From Variovorax sp. OV329 (GTDB lineage: Bacteria > Pseudomonadota > Gammaproteobacteria > Burkholderiales > Burkholderiaceae_C), in NCBI RefSeq assembly GCF_900114785.1, contig NZ_FOUG01000007.1:124001-188000 (forward strand): a stretch of DNA of 64,000 nucleotides. Direction: 5' to 3'. A program made the translations under genes and the position numbers. Shown here one piece after another: positions 18,613-28,997 of this stretch (position 1 is its first letter; each line of letters opens with the position of its first letter). Below the pieces are notes generated by a model. The model worked only from the letters and a program-made list of their open reading frames with translations. It made no database searches and was not told the DNA's origin.

Positions 18613-19404
18613 ATGCGCTCCCTGGCCATCTTCCAGGACGAATTCGCCAGCGCCCTGCTCGCGCAGCACGGCAATGCGCCGCCTGCGCCCGCATGGGCCG
18701 CGCAGCCTGCCTTCGCCGTCTACCGCAACACGGTGATGAAGGCTTGCATCGATGCGCTGGAAGCCAACTACCCGAGCGTCATGCGCCTGGTGGGGCGTGA
18801 CTGGTTCCGCGCAGCGGCGGCGATCTTCGCGCGAGGCCAACTGCCGGCGGACGGCATGTTGATGGACTACGGCGAAGGCTTTTCAGGCTTCCTGCGCGGC
18901 TTTGCTCCGGCGGCGGGCTTGCCCTATCTTGCCGATGTCGCCCGGCTGGACCGTTTCTGGACCGAAGCGCATGGGGCCGGCGACGCCCTGCCGGTGGACG
19001 CCGCGCAACTTGCCCGCCTGCAGCCCGAGTCGCTGATGGAGTGCCGGCTTGCTCCGCATCCCGCCGCGCGATGGGCCTGGTTCGACGAACAGCCCGTCTT
19101 CTCCATCTGGCAGCGCAACCGGCTGGCGGACGCGGACGTGCCCGCTGCGCTGGACTGGCACGCCGAAGGGGCGCTGCTGACCCGCCCCGAACACACGGTC
19201 GGCTGGTTTGCGGCGGACCGGGCCGACTGCGCCTTTCTCGACGCCTGCGCGCAGGGCCGCGGCTTCGGCGACGCCATCGAAGCCGCCCTGCAGGCCGGTC
19301 CGCAGGCCGACCCCGGCGCGGTGCTGGCCCGCCTGCTGCACTCCGGCGCACTCACGGCCGATCTCACCGTCGATCTTCCAGACCTTCCAAGGAGTCCGTC
19401 ATGA
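18613..19404 (+). CDS. bufC: BufC: DUF2063 precursor-binding partner of BufB
   Basis: 263 residues. The N-terminal DUF2063 domain (FQDEFASALLAQHG, FAVYRNTVMKACIDALEANY, YPSVMRLVGRDWFRAAAAIF) is followed by a C-terminal domain with FSIWQRNR and WFAADRADCAFLDAC. In databases it is called a putative DNA-binding domain, but in MNIO systems the equivalent protein binds the precursor peptide and forms a complex with the oxidase. It starts 3 bases after bufB and overlaps the doxX start by four bases (ATGA), so the operon is translationally coupled. Confidence 0.88.
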   Translation: MRSLAIFQDEFASALLAQHGNAPPAPAWAAQPAFAVYRNTVMKACIDALEANYPSVMRLVGRDWFRAAAAIFARGQLPADGMLMDYGEGFSGFLRGFAPAAGLPYLADVARLDRFWTEAHGAGDALPVDAAQLARLQPESLMECRLAPHPAARWAWFDEQPVFSIWQRNRLADADVPAALDWHAEGALLTRPEHTVGWFAADRADCAFLDACAQGRGFGDAIEAALQAGPQADPGAVLARLLHSGALTADLTVDLPDLPRSPS

Positions 19405-19895
19405 AGCCCATCGCCACCCATGCCGAAATCACCGCCACGCCTCGAGCCCCGGACCCCCGCGGCCTGCGCAGCCGCTGGAACGCACTGGCCGATGCGCTGC
19501 AAGGCTGGCTCCCGCATGACCTGCTGGCGCTGGCTTGCCGCATCAGCATCGCAGCCATCTTCTTCTATTCGGGCCGCACCAAGGTCAGCGGCCTGCTCAC
19601 CTTGACCGACAGCGCCGTCGAACTCTTCCGCACCGAGTACAAGGTGCCGCTGCTGCCGCCCGAAGTGGCGGCGCATCTCGCGGCGTACGCGGAGCATCTC
19701 TTCCCGCTGCTGCTGGTACTGGGCCTGTTCACGCGCCTGTCGGCGCTGGCACTGCTGGGCATGACGCTGGTGATCCAGCTCTTCGTCTACCCGGACGCAT
19801 GGCCCACGCACCTGTCGTGGGCCGCGATCCTGCTGTACCTGGCGGGCCGCGGCGCGGGGCTGTTGTCGCTGGACCGCGCCATGGGCATCCGCTGA
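19401..19895 (+). CDS. DoxX-family membrane protein of the bufferin operon
   Basis: 164 residues with a ~45-residue polar N-terminus and four predicted membrane helices (LLALACRISIAAIFFYSG, HLAAYAEHLFPLLLVLGLF, LSALALLGMTLVIQLFVYP, LSWAAILLYLAGRGAGLLSL). DoxX proteins are quinone-linked or redox membrane proteins of poorly known function and commonly end bufABC operons, including in Caulobacter. A strong AAGGAG site lies 6 bases before the ATG. Its role in bufferin maturation, export or recycling is unknown. Confidence 0.88.
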   Translation: MKPIATHAEITATPRAPDPRGLRSRWNALADALQGWLPHDLLALACRISIAAIFFYSGRTKVSGLLTLTDSAVELFRTEYKVPLLPPEVAAHLAAYAEHLFPLLLVLGLFTRLSALALLGMTLVIQLFVYPDAWPTHLSWAAILLYLAGRGAGLLSLDRAMGIR

Positions 19896-19916
19896 GCCCG
19901 CGGGCCCCGAGCGCCC

Positions 19917-19945
19917 TTGCCAGCCGCAGGGGTGCTCGATACATT
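19917..19945 (+). promoter_or_regulatory. Possible sigma-70 promoter of the pyrimidine (URC) operon
   Basis: TTGCCA (19917-19922), 17-base spacer, TACATT (19940-19945), with a start expected near 19952, only about 14 bases before the urc1 ATG. It overlaps the inverted repeat at 19941-19969, which would let a repressor block it. The match is moderate. Confidence 0.45.
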
Positions 19946-19965
19946 GCAGTTTTTGAGGGCCTGCA

Positions 19966-19969
<4 letters not shown>
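19941..19969. promoter_or_regulatory. Inverted repeat over the -10 region and start codon of urc1
   Basis: Perfect 9-base arms ACATTGCAG (19941-19949) and CTGCAATGT (19961-19969) are separated by 11 bases. The left arm overlaps the candidate -10 and the right arm contains the ATG (19966). As DNA it looks like a repressor operator; as RNA the arms would pair and hide the start codon. No regulator gene is adjacent. Confidence 0.6.
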
Positions 19970-21291
<1,322 letters not shown>

Positions 21292-21307
21292 AGAAGGAAA
21301 TGCACGC

Positions 21308-22717
21308 ATGAAGGACAACTACGGCCTGGACCCCGACCGGCCCACCCACAACCGCGCCGTGCAGGGCGCCGACGACGCCGGCCACGTGGACCCGACGCTG
21401 GAGTTCGAGCCCGACACCAGCCAGAACGAAGGCGCGGTCGACGTACTGCGAACCACGCGCGCCGTCCGCGAGCGCGCGCATGCCCTGCTTGCGCGCGCTC
21501 GCCGGGGCGAATCGAAGTGGTTCCGCATCGGCGAGGAAAGTGCCTTCGACGAGGCCGCCCGCGCGGTGGCCGAGCTGACGCGCGAGCGCTACCCCTGGGA
21601 CAACATCCCCTATCACAGCCGCTGGCGTCATTTCGAGGCGGGCGGCGTGGACCGGCGCAAGGAACTCGACCGCCTGCTGGGACCTTCGGTCACGCCGCGC
21701 GAGCGCGCCCGGGTGCAGATCGACCTGGCGGTGGTGAGCGTGCTGCTGGATGCAGGCGCGGGCGCCACCTGGCACTACGTCGAGACCGCCACCGGCCAGC
21801 GGCTGGCGCGGTCCGAGGGCCTGGCGGTGGCGAGCTTCCATGCCTTCACCAGCGGCCTGTTTTCCTCCAACCCGAATCGCCCGCTGCAGGTGGACGCCGC
21901 CGGGCTGCGTGGCCTCATCACCGACCGGCTGGGCGCGGCCTTCCAGGTCAGCGAGGTCAATCCGCTGCTGGGACTGGCCAGTCGCGCCACGCTGCTGCGC
22001 CGCTTGGGCGAGACCTTGCAGGAGCAACCCGAACTCTTCGGCGAGGACGGGCGCCCCGGCGGGCTCTTCGACGAGCTGGTCGGCCCCTACGGCCCCGAAG
22101 CGCCGCCCACCGCCGAAGTCACGGCGCACCAGATCCTGCGCCTGCTGCTGGACAGCCTCTCGGGCATCTGGCCGGCCGCCAACAGCATCGACAGCCTGGC
22201 CGCCGACGGCAGCGACTCGAGCGGCCGCATTCCCTCGGGCGACCCCAAGCTGGCACTGGGCGACTGCTGGCGGCACAGTGCTGTGGAAGGCCCTGGCCTC
22301 ACGCGCGGCTGGATGCCCTTCCACAAGCTCTCGCAGTGGCTCACCTACTCGCTGCTGGAGCCCTTCGAATGGGCGGGCGTGAAGGTTCGCGGCCTGGACG
22401 CCCTCACCGGCCTGCCCGAGTACCGCAACGGCGGCCTGTTCCTGGACAGCGGCGTGCTGCTGCCGGCCGACCCGGCGCTGCTGCAGAAGACCTGGCGCGT
22501 GGGCGACGAGTGCATCGTCGAATGGCGCGCGCTCACCGTGGCGCTGCTGGACGAGCTGGCCCCGCGCGTGCGCAAGCAGATGAACCGCACCGTCGAGCAG
22601 CTGCCGCTGGCCTGCGTGCTGGAGGGCGGAACCTGGGCCGCCGGCCGCGCGCTGGCACAGCGCTTGCGAGACGGTTTGCCACCCCTGCAGATCGAAAGCG
22701 ACGGCACCGTCTTCTAG
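21308..22717 (+). CDS. urc4: URC4/Urg3 (DUF1688) uracil-catabolism protein
   Basis: 469-residue DUF1688 protein. Characteristic blocks: VLRTTRAVRERAHALLARAR, IPYHSRWRHFEAGG, HYVETATGQRLARSEGLAV, SFHAFTSGLFSSNPNRPLQ, PFHKLSQWLTYSLLEPFEW and the C-terminal VIEWRALTVALLDELAP-like stretch. URC4 is essential for uracil use as a nitrogen source in Lachancea kluyveri; its exact chemistry is not firmly established. The order urc1-urc4-upp here mirrors the three core yeast functions and supports a complete bacterial URC route. Only 16 bases separate it from urc1. Confidence 0.92.
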   Translation: MKDNYGLDPDRPTHNRAVQGADDAGHVDPTLEFEPDTSQNEGAVDVLRTTRAVRERAHALLARARRGESKWFRIGEESAFDEAARAVAELTRERYPWDNIPYHSRWRHFEAGGVDRRKELDRLLGPSVTPRERARVQIDLAVVSVLLDAGAGATWHYVETATGQRLARSEGLAVASFHAFTSGLFSSNPNRPLQVDAAGLRGLITDRLGAAFQVSEVNPLLGLASRATLLRRLGETLQEQPELFGEDGRPGGLFDELVGPYGPEAPPTAEVTAHQILRLLLDSLSGIWPAANSIDSLAADGSDSSGRIPSGDPKLALGDCWRHSAVEGPGLTRGWMPFHKLSQWLTYSLLEPFEWAGVKVRGLDALTGLPEYRNGGLFLDSGVLLPADPALLQKTWRVGDECIVEWRALTVALLDELAPRVRKQMNRTVEQLPLACVLEGGTWAAGRALAQRLRDGLPPLQIESDGTVF

Positions 22718-22780
22718 ACTCGGCACCTCCCCTTCAATAACTACTACATGCAGTGGCGCCCCGGCGTCCGCTTTTCGACC

Positions 22781-23410
<630 letters not shown>

Positions 23411-23457
23411 AAAAAGCAGGGCCGAAGCGAAACGATTCATCAACGAGGAGAAGAAGA

Positions 23458-24471
23458 ATGCATCAGCAACAACGCCGTCAATGGATCCTTCGCTCGGCCG
23501 CCGTGGCCACCGCGCTCGCCGCAGGCCTGCCCGGCCTGTCGATGGCGCAAGCCAAGCTCAAGGTTGCGGCCGTCTACACCGTGCCCTTCGAGCAGCAATG
23601 GGTGGGCCGCATCCACAAGGCGCTGAAGGCCGCCGAGGCGCGCGGCGAGATCGAGTACAAGGCCACCGAGAACGTGGCCAACGCCGACTACGAGCGCGTG
23701 ATGCGCGAGTACGCCACCGCCGGCAACCAGCTCATCCTGGGCGAAGTGTTCGGCGTGGAGAAGGCAGCTCGCCAGGTCGCCAAGGACTTCCCCAAGACGG
23801 CCTTCCTGATGGGCTCCTCGCTCAAGCCGCAGTCGCCCAATTTCTCGGTGTTCGACAACTACATCCAGGAGCCCGCCTACCTCACCGGCATGGTCGCCGG
23901 CGGCATGACCAAGAGCAACAAGATCGGCATGGTGGGCGGCTTTCCCATTCCCGAGGTCAACCGGCTGATGAATGCCTTCATGGCCGGTGCCCGCGAGGTC
24001 AATCCGAAGGTGGAGTTCAGCGTGAGCTTCATCAACAGCTGGTTCGACCCGCCCAAGGCCAAGGAGGCCGCCTTCGCCATGATCGACAAGGGCGCAGACG
24101 TGATGTATGCCGAGCGCTTCGGCGTGTCCGACGCGGCCAAGGAGCGCGGCAAGCTGGCCATCGGCAACGTGATCGACACGCAGGCCCAGTACCCCGACAC
24201 GGTGGTGGTCTCGGCCCTGTGGAACATGGAACCCTCGGTCGACCGCGCCATCAAGCTGGTGAAGGAAGGCAAGTTCACGGCCGAGGACTACGGCCCCTAT
24301 TCGATGATGAAGAACAAGGGCTCGGAACTCTCGCCCCTGGGCACCTTCGAGAAGAAGGTGCCGGCCGAGCTGGCGGCCAAGGTCAAGGCCAAGGAGGCCG
24401 ACATCCGCGCCGGCAAGTTCACCGTGAAGGTGGACGACGGCCAGCCCAAGTCCAGCGGCGCCGCCAAGTAA
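23458..24471 (+). CDS. BMP-family ABC transporter substrate-binding protein (nucleoside/base)
   Basis: 337 residues with a signal peptide (LRSAAVATALAAGLPGLSMAQA) and no lipobox, so probably a free periplasmic binding protein. The mature part is a Bmp/PnrA-like fold (KVAAVYTVPFEQQWVGRIHKAL, FLMGSSLKPQSPNFSVFDNY, NKIGMVGGFPIPEVNRLMNAF). BMP proteins bind purine or pyrimidine nucleosides or bases. A GAGGAG site precedes the ATG. Genes for the ATPase and two permeases follow after the nucleosidase gene, completing the importer. The enzymes in the operon suggest uracil, cytosine or their nucleosides as substrates, which the sequence alone cannot decide. Confidence 0.9.
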   Translation: MHQQQRRQWILRSAAVATALAAGLPGLSMAQAKLKVAAVYTVPFEQQWVGRIHKALKAAEARGEIEYKATENVANADYERVMREYATAGNQLILGEVFGVEKAARQVAKDFPKTAFLMGSSLKPQSPNFSVFDNYIQEPAYLTGMVAGGMTKSNKIGMVGGFPIPEVNRLMNAFMAGAREVNPKVEFSVSFINSWFDPPKAKEAAFAMIDKGADVMYAERFGVSDAAKERGKLAIGNVIDTQAQYPDTVVVSALWNMEPSVDRAIKLVKEGKFTAEDYGPYSMMKNKGSELSPLGTFEKKVPAELAAKVKAKEADIRAGKFTVKVDDGQPKSSGAAK

Positions 24472-24477
24472 GCCCCG

Positions 24478-25422
24478 ATGCGTATCCTCGGCATCGGCCT
24501 GCGCCGCGTCCTGGCGCTTCTCGCCTTCGCCTGGCTGGCCGGCTGTGCCAGCGTGCCGGGCGGCGGAACGCCGGTCCGACTGGACGAGACGCCGCGCATC
24601 GCCGTCATCTCGGCCTTCCAGCCCGAGCTGACGCTGCTGCTGTCCAGGGTGCAGGGTGCGCGCAAGTCCACGCTCAACGGCGTGGAGTTCACCACTGGCA
24701 CGCTGGAAGGCCAGCCGGTGGTGCTCTTCCTCTCGGGCATCAGCATGGTGAACGCGACCATGAACACGCAGCTGGTGCTGGACCGCTTCAACGTGAAGAG
24801 CATCGTTTTCAGCGGCATCGCCGGCGGCGTGAACCCATCCCTGCACATCGGCGACGTGACCGTGGCCACGCAGTGGGGCCAGTACCTGGAGGTGCTGATG
24901 GCGCGCGAGACGACGCCTGGCCGCTTCGCCGCGCCGCCGTGGATGAAGGACGCGACGCTGCCCAACTTCGGGATGATGTACCCGCGCCCGGTGGAGGTCC
25001 GCACCGCAGCCAACACCGAGCCGAAGCGGCAGTTCTGGTTCGCTGCCGATCCGAAGATGCTGGAGGTCGCCCGCGGCCTGCGCAGCGTGGACCTGGCCTC
25101 CTGCGGCACCAGCGGCAAGTGCCTGAACCACAAGCCGCAGCTGGTGGTGGGCGGCAACGGCGTGTCGGGCCAGGCCTTCGTGGACAACAAGGCCTTCCGC
25201 GAGTACGCCTTCCGCACCTTCCAGGCCAACGTGCTGGACATGGAGACCGCCGCCACCGCCATGGTGGCGCACAGCAACGGCGTGCCCTACCTGGCCTTCC
25301 GCTCGCTCAGCGACCTGGCCGGCGGCGGCGAGGGCGAGAACGAGATGGGCACCTTCATGAACGTGGCGGCCGACAACTCGGCCAAGGTGCTGCTGGCCTT
25401 TTTGGCGGCGTGGAAGCCGTGA
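24478..25422 (+). CDS. Lipoprotein nucleoside phosphorylase/nucleosidase (MTAN-like)
   Basis: 314 residues. A signal peptide ends in a clear lipobox (AWLAGCAS, Cys near residue 22), so the enzyme should sit in the periplasm attached to a membrane, unusual for the PNP_UDP_1 fold. The domain has the family landmarks: an N-terminal strand (RIAVISAFQPELTLLL), SIVFSGIAGGVNPSLHIGD, the nucleoside-binding NVLDMETAATAMVAHSNGV and the catalytic-site loop FRSLSDLAGG. A Cys-containing insert (SCGTSGKCLNHK) could form a disulfide. It lies between the transport binding protein and its ATPase, so it may release bases from nucleosides before uptake; that is inference. Confidence 0.87.
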   Translation: MRILGIGLRRVLALLAFAWLAGCASVPGGGTPVRLDETPRIAVISAFQPELTLLLSRVQGARKSTLNGVEFTTGTLEGQPVVLFLSGISMVNATMNTQLVLDRFNVKSIVFSGIAGGVNPSLHIGDVTVATQWGQYLEVLMARETTPGRFAAPPWMKDATLPNFGMMYPRPVEVRTAANTEPKRQFWFAADPKMLEVARGLRSVDLASCGTSGKCLNHKPQLVVGGNGVSGQAFVDNKAFREYAFRTFQANVLDMETAATAMVAHSNGVPYLAFRSLSDLAGGGEGENEMGTFMNVAADNSAKVLLAFLAAWKP

Positions 25423-25426
25423 GGCC

Positions 25427-27007
25427 TTGACGGTCCTCGCGCTCCAGGGCATCAGCAAGCGCTTCGGCGCGCTGCAGGCCAACGACGACATCTCGCTATC
25501 GCTCGATGCCGGCGAGGTGCTGGCGCTGCTGGGCGAGAACGGCGCGGGCAAGTCCACGCTGATGTCCATCCTCTTCGGCCACTACACGGCGGATGCCGGC
25601 AGCATCGAGGTCTTCGGCCAGCCGTTGGCGCCCGGCCAGCCCAAGGCGGCGCTGGCCGCGGGCATCGGCATGGTGCACCAGCACTTCACGCTGGCCGACA
25701 ACCTGAGCGTGCTGGACAACGTGCTGTTGGGCACCGAGTCGCTGTGGCAGCCCTGGTCCTCGCGGCATGCCGCCCGCGCACGGCTGCTGGAGGTGGCGCA
25801 GCGCTTCGGCCTGCCCGTGGCGCCGGATGCGATGATCGGCAGCCTCTCGGTGGGCGAGCGGCAGCGGGTGGAGATCCTGAAGGCGCTGTTCCGCGGCGCG
25901 CGAATCCTGATCCTGGACGAGCCCACCGCGGTGCTCACGCCGCAGGAGAGCGAGGCCCTTTTCGCCACGCTGGCGCAGATGGTGGCGCAGGGCCTTTCGA
26001 TCATCTTCATCAGCCACAAGCTGCCCGAGGTGCTGCGCGTGTCGCACCGCGTGGCGGTGCTGCGCAACGGCAAGCTGGTGGCGCAGGCGCCCACGGCTGG
26101 CACCACGCAGGAGCAGTTGGCCCTCTGGATGGTGGGCCATGCGGTTCAGGCGCCGCAGCGCAAGCCCGCCCTGCACGTCGGCGACGTGGTGTGCTCGCTT
26201 GACTATGTGAGCACAGAGGAAGCCGGTCGGCAAGCCGATGGGCGCGACCGCCTGCGCGAAGCCTCGCTGAGCCTGCGCGCCGGTGAGATCGTGGCCATTG
26301 CGGGTGTCTCGGGCAATGGGCAGGTGGCGCTGGCCGAGGTGCTGAGCGGGGTGCGCCGCGCGGCGCGTGGCAAGGTGCAGTTCATGGGACGTGCACTGCC
26401 AGCGGCCCCTGCGCGCCTGGTGGCACGCGGCGTGGCCCGCATCCCCGAGGACCGGCATGCCGTCGGCGTCATCGGCGACCTGCCGGTCTGGGAGAACGTG
26501 GTTTCCGAGCGGCTGCGCACCGATGCCTTCTCGCGCAAGCTGCTGCCGGGCCTGCGCTGGGTCCGGCGGTCGGCGGCGCGCCATCAGGCGCAGCGGGTCG
26601 AGAAGGCCTTCGACGTGCGCGGCGCGGGGCTGGATGCACCGGCGCGTTCGCTCTCGGGCGGCAACATGCAGAAGCTGATCCTGGGGCGCTCGCTGCTCGC
26701 CTCCAAGACGGCGCGCGAAGACAGCCCACCGGCGCCCCGGCTGATCGTCGCGCACCAGCCCACCTGGGGCCTGGACATCGGCGCGGTGGCCTATGTGCAG
26801 CAGCAGCTCATCGCTGCGCGGGACGCGGGCGCCGCCGTGCTGCTGATCTCCGACGACCTCGACGAAGTACTCGCGCTGGGCGACCGCGTGGCGGTCATGC
26901 ACGGCGGCCACATCGGCGAGCCGCGCCCGGCCTCGGCCTGGACCCGCGAAGCTATCGGCCTGGCCATGGCCGGCACGCGCCGCCCCGCGAAGGGAGCGGC
27001 CGCATGA
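25427..27007 (+). CDS. ABC transporter ATP-binding protein, dual NBD (nucleoside/base importer)
   Basis: 526 residues with two nucleotide-binding domains, the RbsA/YufO type that serves BMP importers. First NBD: Walker A GENGAGKST (36-44), signature LSVGERQR, Walker B LILDEPTAVLTPQE. Second NBD: degenerate P-loop (AGVSGNGQVALAEVLSG, no GKS/T), signature LSGGNMQKLILGRSLL and Walker B-like LIVAHQPTWGLD; this asymmetry is normal for the group. The start is TTG at 25427, 4 bases after the nucleosidase stop; no ATG lies nearby that would keep the first strand. The stop overlaps the permease ATG by four bases. Confidence 0.93.
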   Translation: MTVLALQGISKRFGALQANDDISLSLDAGEVLALLGENGAGKSTLMSILFGHYTADAGSIEVFGQPLAPGQPKAALAAGIGMVHQHFTLADNLSVLDNVLLGTESLWQPWSSRHAARARLLEVAQRFGLPVAPDAMIGSLSVGERQRVEILKALFRGARILILDEPTAVLTPQESEALFATLAQMVAQGLSIIFISHKLPEVLRVSHRVAVLRNGKLVAQAPTAGTTQEQLALWMVGHAVQAPQRKPALHVGDVVCSLDYVSTEEAGRQADGRDRLREASLSLRAGEIVAIAGVSGNGQVALAEVLSGVRRAARGKVQFMGRALPAAPARLVARGVARIPEDRHAVGVIGDLPVWENVVSERLRTDAFSRKLLPGLRWVRRSAARHQAQRVEKAFDVRGAGLDAPARSLSGGNMQKLILGRSLLASKTAREDSPPAPRLIVAHQPTWGLDIGAVAYVQQQLIAARDAGAAVLLISDDLDEVLALGDRVAVMHGGHIGEPRPASAWTREAIGLAMAGTRRPAKGAAA

Positions 27008-28065
27008 GGCTGGAGCGCCGCCAGAACACCTCGCGCAGCGCCCTGGTGCTGGCGCCCGTGTGCGCCATCGGCTTCACCATGCTGGTGAGCGGCCTGCTGG
27101 TGCTGTGGGCCGGCGCGCCGCTGGGCCGCACCTACGCACTGCTGCTGCAGGGCGGCTTCGGTTCGGTCTTCGGCTGGAGCGAGACGTTGACCCGCGCCAT
27201 TCCGCTGATCCTCACCGGCCTGTCGGCCACCGTCGCCTTCAAGGCGCGCCTGTTCAACATCGGTGCCGAAGGGCAGCTCTACGCGGGCGCCCTCGCCGCG
27301 GTGGCGGTGGGCGGGCTGCACGGCGGCACCGGCATCGAGTGGCCGCTGTGGGTGCTGTTCCCGCTGATGATGCTGGCCGCCGCCATCGCCGGTGCCCTGC
27401 TGCTGCTGGGACCGGCGTTGATGAAAGCGCGGCTGGGCGTGGACGAGGTGGTAACCACCCTGCTCATCAACTTCATCGTGCTGCTGGGCGTGTCGGCCCT
27501 GCTCGACGGCGTCATGAAGGACCCGACTGCTATGGGCTGGCCGCAGAGCGTGTCGCTGCAGGACGGCTTGGAACTGGGCCGGCTGATCGCGCAGACACGG
27601 GTGCACACCGGCCTCATCTGGGGCGGGGTGCTGGCGGTGCTGGTGTGGCTTCTGTTCAAGCACACGGTGCTGGGCTTCGACATCCGCGCGCTGGGCGCCA
27701 ACTCGCGGGCCGCGGCCTTTGCCGGCGTGCCGGTGACGCGCACGGTGGTGCTGGTGGCGCTGATCTCCGGTGCGCTGGCCGGCCTCGCGGGCGCCATCGA
27801 GGTGGCGGGGCGCACCAGCTACGTCACCCTCGACATGTCGCCGGGCTACGGCTACAGCGGCATCGTGATCGCGATGCTGGCCGGCCTGCATCCGCTGGGC
27901 GTGCTGGCCGCCAGCATCTTCGTGGCCGGCGTGCTGGTGGGCGCCGACACCATGAGCCGCGCGGTGGGCGTGCCCACGTACATCGCCGACGTCATCGTGG
28001 CGGCCTCGCTCATCTCGGTGCTCGTGGCGGCGCTGTTCACGCAGTTCCGGCTGCGGTGGAAGTGA
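27004..28065 (+). CDS. ABC transporter permease (YufP/BMP type)
   Basis: 353 residues with about ten hydrophobic segments, of the BPD_transp_2 family (ARLFNIGAEGQLYAGALAAVAVGG, LGVDEVVTTLLINFIVLLGVS, ALGANSRAAAFAGVPVTRTVV). It pairs with the next permease to form the membrane channel of the BMP importer. The RALGANSRAAAFAGV segment is the cytoplasmic loop that contacts the ATPase. It overlaps the ATPase gene by ATGA and ends 7 bases before the second permease gene. Confidence 0.93.
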   Translation: MRLERRQNTSRSALVLAPVCAIGFTMLVSGLLVLWAGAPLGRTYALLLQGGFGSVFGWSETLTRAIPLILTGLSATVAFKARLFNIGAEGQLYAGALAAVAVGGLHGGTGIEWPLWVLFPLMMLAAAIAGALLLLGPALMKARLGVDEVVTTLLINFIVLLGVSALLDGVMKDPTAMGWPQSVSLQDGLELGRLIAQTRVHTGLIWGGVLAVLVWLLFKHTVLGFDIRALGANSRAAAFAGVPVTRTVVLVALISGALAGLAGAIEVAGRTSYVTLDMSPGYGYSGIVIAMLAGLHPLGVLAASIFVAGVLVGADTMSRAVGVPTYIADVIVAASLISVLVAALFTQFRLRWK

Positions 28066-28072
28066 ACGCGGC

Positions 28073-28996
28073 ATGAGCGACGTCATGGACATCCTCGGCA
28101 ACGCCGCCTTCTGGGTGGCGGTGCTGCGCATCGCCACGCCGCTGATCCTGGGGACGCTGGGCGTGCTGCTGTGCGAGCGCGCCGGCGTGCTCAACCTGGG
28201 CATCGAGGGGATCATGGTGGCGGGCGCCTTTGCCGGCTGGTTCGCGGTTTATGCCGGCGCGCCCCTGTGGGCCGGGGTGGCGGTGGCTGCACTCACGGGC
28301 GCGGTGTTCGGGCTGCTGCATGCGCTGCTCACCGTCGGGCTTGCGCGGTCGCAGCACGTGTCGGGCTTGGGCATCACGCTGCTGGCGACGGCGCTGAGCT
28401 ACTACGGCTACCGGGTGAGCTTTCCGAAAGTGAACACGCCGCCCACCATCACGCCCTTCGGGGCGATGGACTGGCTCCCTATTCCCATTCTCTCGGCGCA
28501 GACGGAACTCACGCTCTTCGCGCTGCTGCTCGTGCCGGTGCTGGCCTATGTGCTCTACCGCACGCCGCTGGGCCTGGCGCTGCGCATGGTGGGCGAGAAC
28601 CCGCAGGCGGCCGAGGGCCAGGGCGTGTCGGTGGCGGGCATGCGCACCGGCGCCATCGTGGCCGGCTCGGCGCTGATGGGCGTGGCGGGTGCCTTCCTCA
28701 CCCTGTCGGCCTTCAATGCCTTCTTCTTCAACATGGTCAACGGCCGCGGCTGGATCTGCGTGGCGCTGGTGGTGTTCGCCTCGTGGCGGCCCGGCAAGGC
28801 CCTGCTGGGCGCCCTGCTCTTCGCTTTTTTCGACGCGCTGCAGCTGCGGCTGCAACAATCGGGCGACGCGCTGCTGCCCTACCAGCTCTACCTGATGCTG
28901 CCTTACCTGCTGTCGATCCTGGCGCTGGTGCTGGTGGCGCGCAAGGCCAGCTATCCGCAGGCCCTCATGAAGCCCTACAGAAAGGGAGAGCGCTGA
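28073..28996 (+). CDS. ABC transporter permease (YufQ/BMP type)
   Basis: 307 residues, second channel subunit of the importer. It has the family opening LCERAGVLNLGIEGIMVAGAF, a middle segment SQHVSGLGITLLATALSYYGYR, and the ATPase-contact loop LRMVGENPQAAEGQGVSVAG. About eight to nine membrane helices are predicted. It is shorter than its partner, as in other BMP systems. It is followed by one base and then the cytosine deaminase ATG. Confidence 0.93.
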   Translation: MSDVMDILGNAAFWVAVLRIATPLILGTLGVLLCERAGVLNLGIEGIMVAGAFAGWFAVYAGAPLWAGVAVAALTGAVFGLLHALLTVGLARSQHVSGLGITLLATALSYYGYRVSFPKVNTPPTITPFGAMDWLPIPILSAQTELTLFALLLVPVLAYVLYRTPLGLALRMVGENPQAAEGQGVSVAGMRTGAIVAGSALMGVAGAFLTLSAFNAFFFNMVNGRGWICVALVVFASWRPGKALLGALLFAFFDALQLRLQQSGDALLPYQLYLMLPYLLSILALVLVARKASYPQALMKPYRKGER

Positions 28997-28997
28997 A

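Noticed and set aside
18613..19404. Annotation of the DUF2063 protein as a DNA-binding regulator
   Set aside because: That is a database label. Its position after an MNIO gene and a Cys-rich precursor fits the peptide-binding partner role.
19896..19905. Palindrome GCCCGCGGGC after doxX as a terminator
   Set aside because: The ten bases leave no loop and no T-run follows, so it is not an intrinsic terminator.
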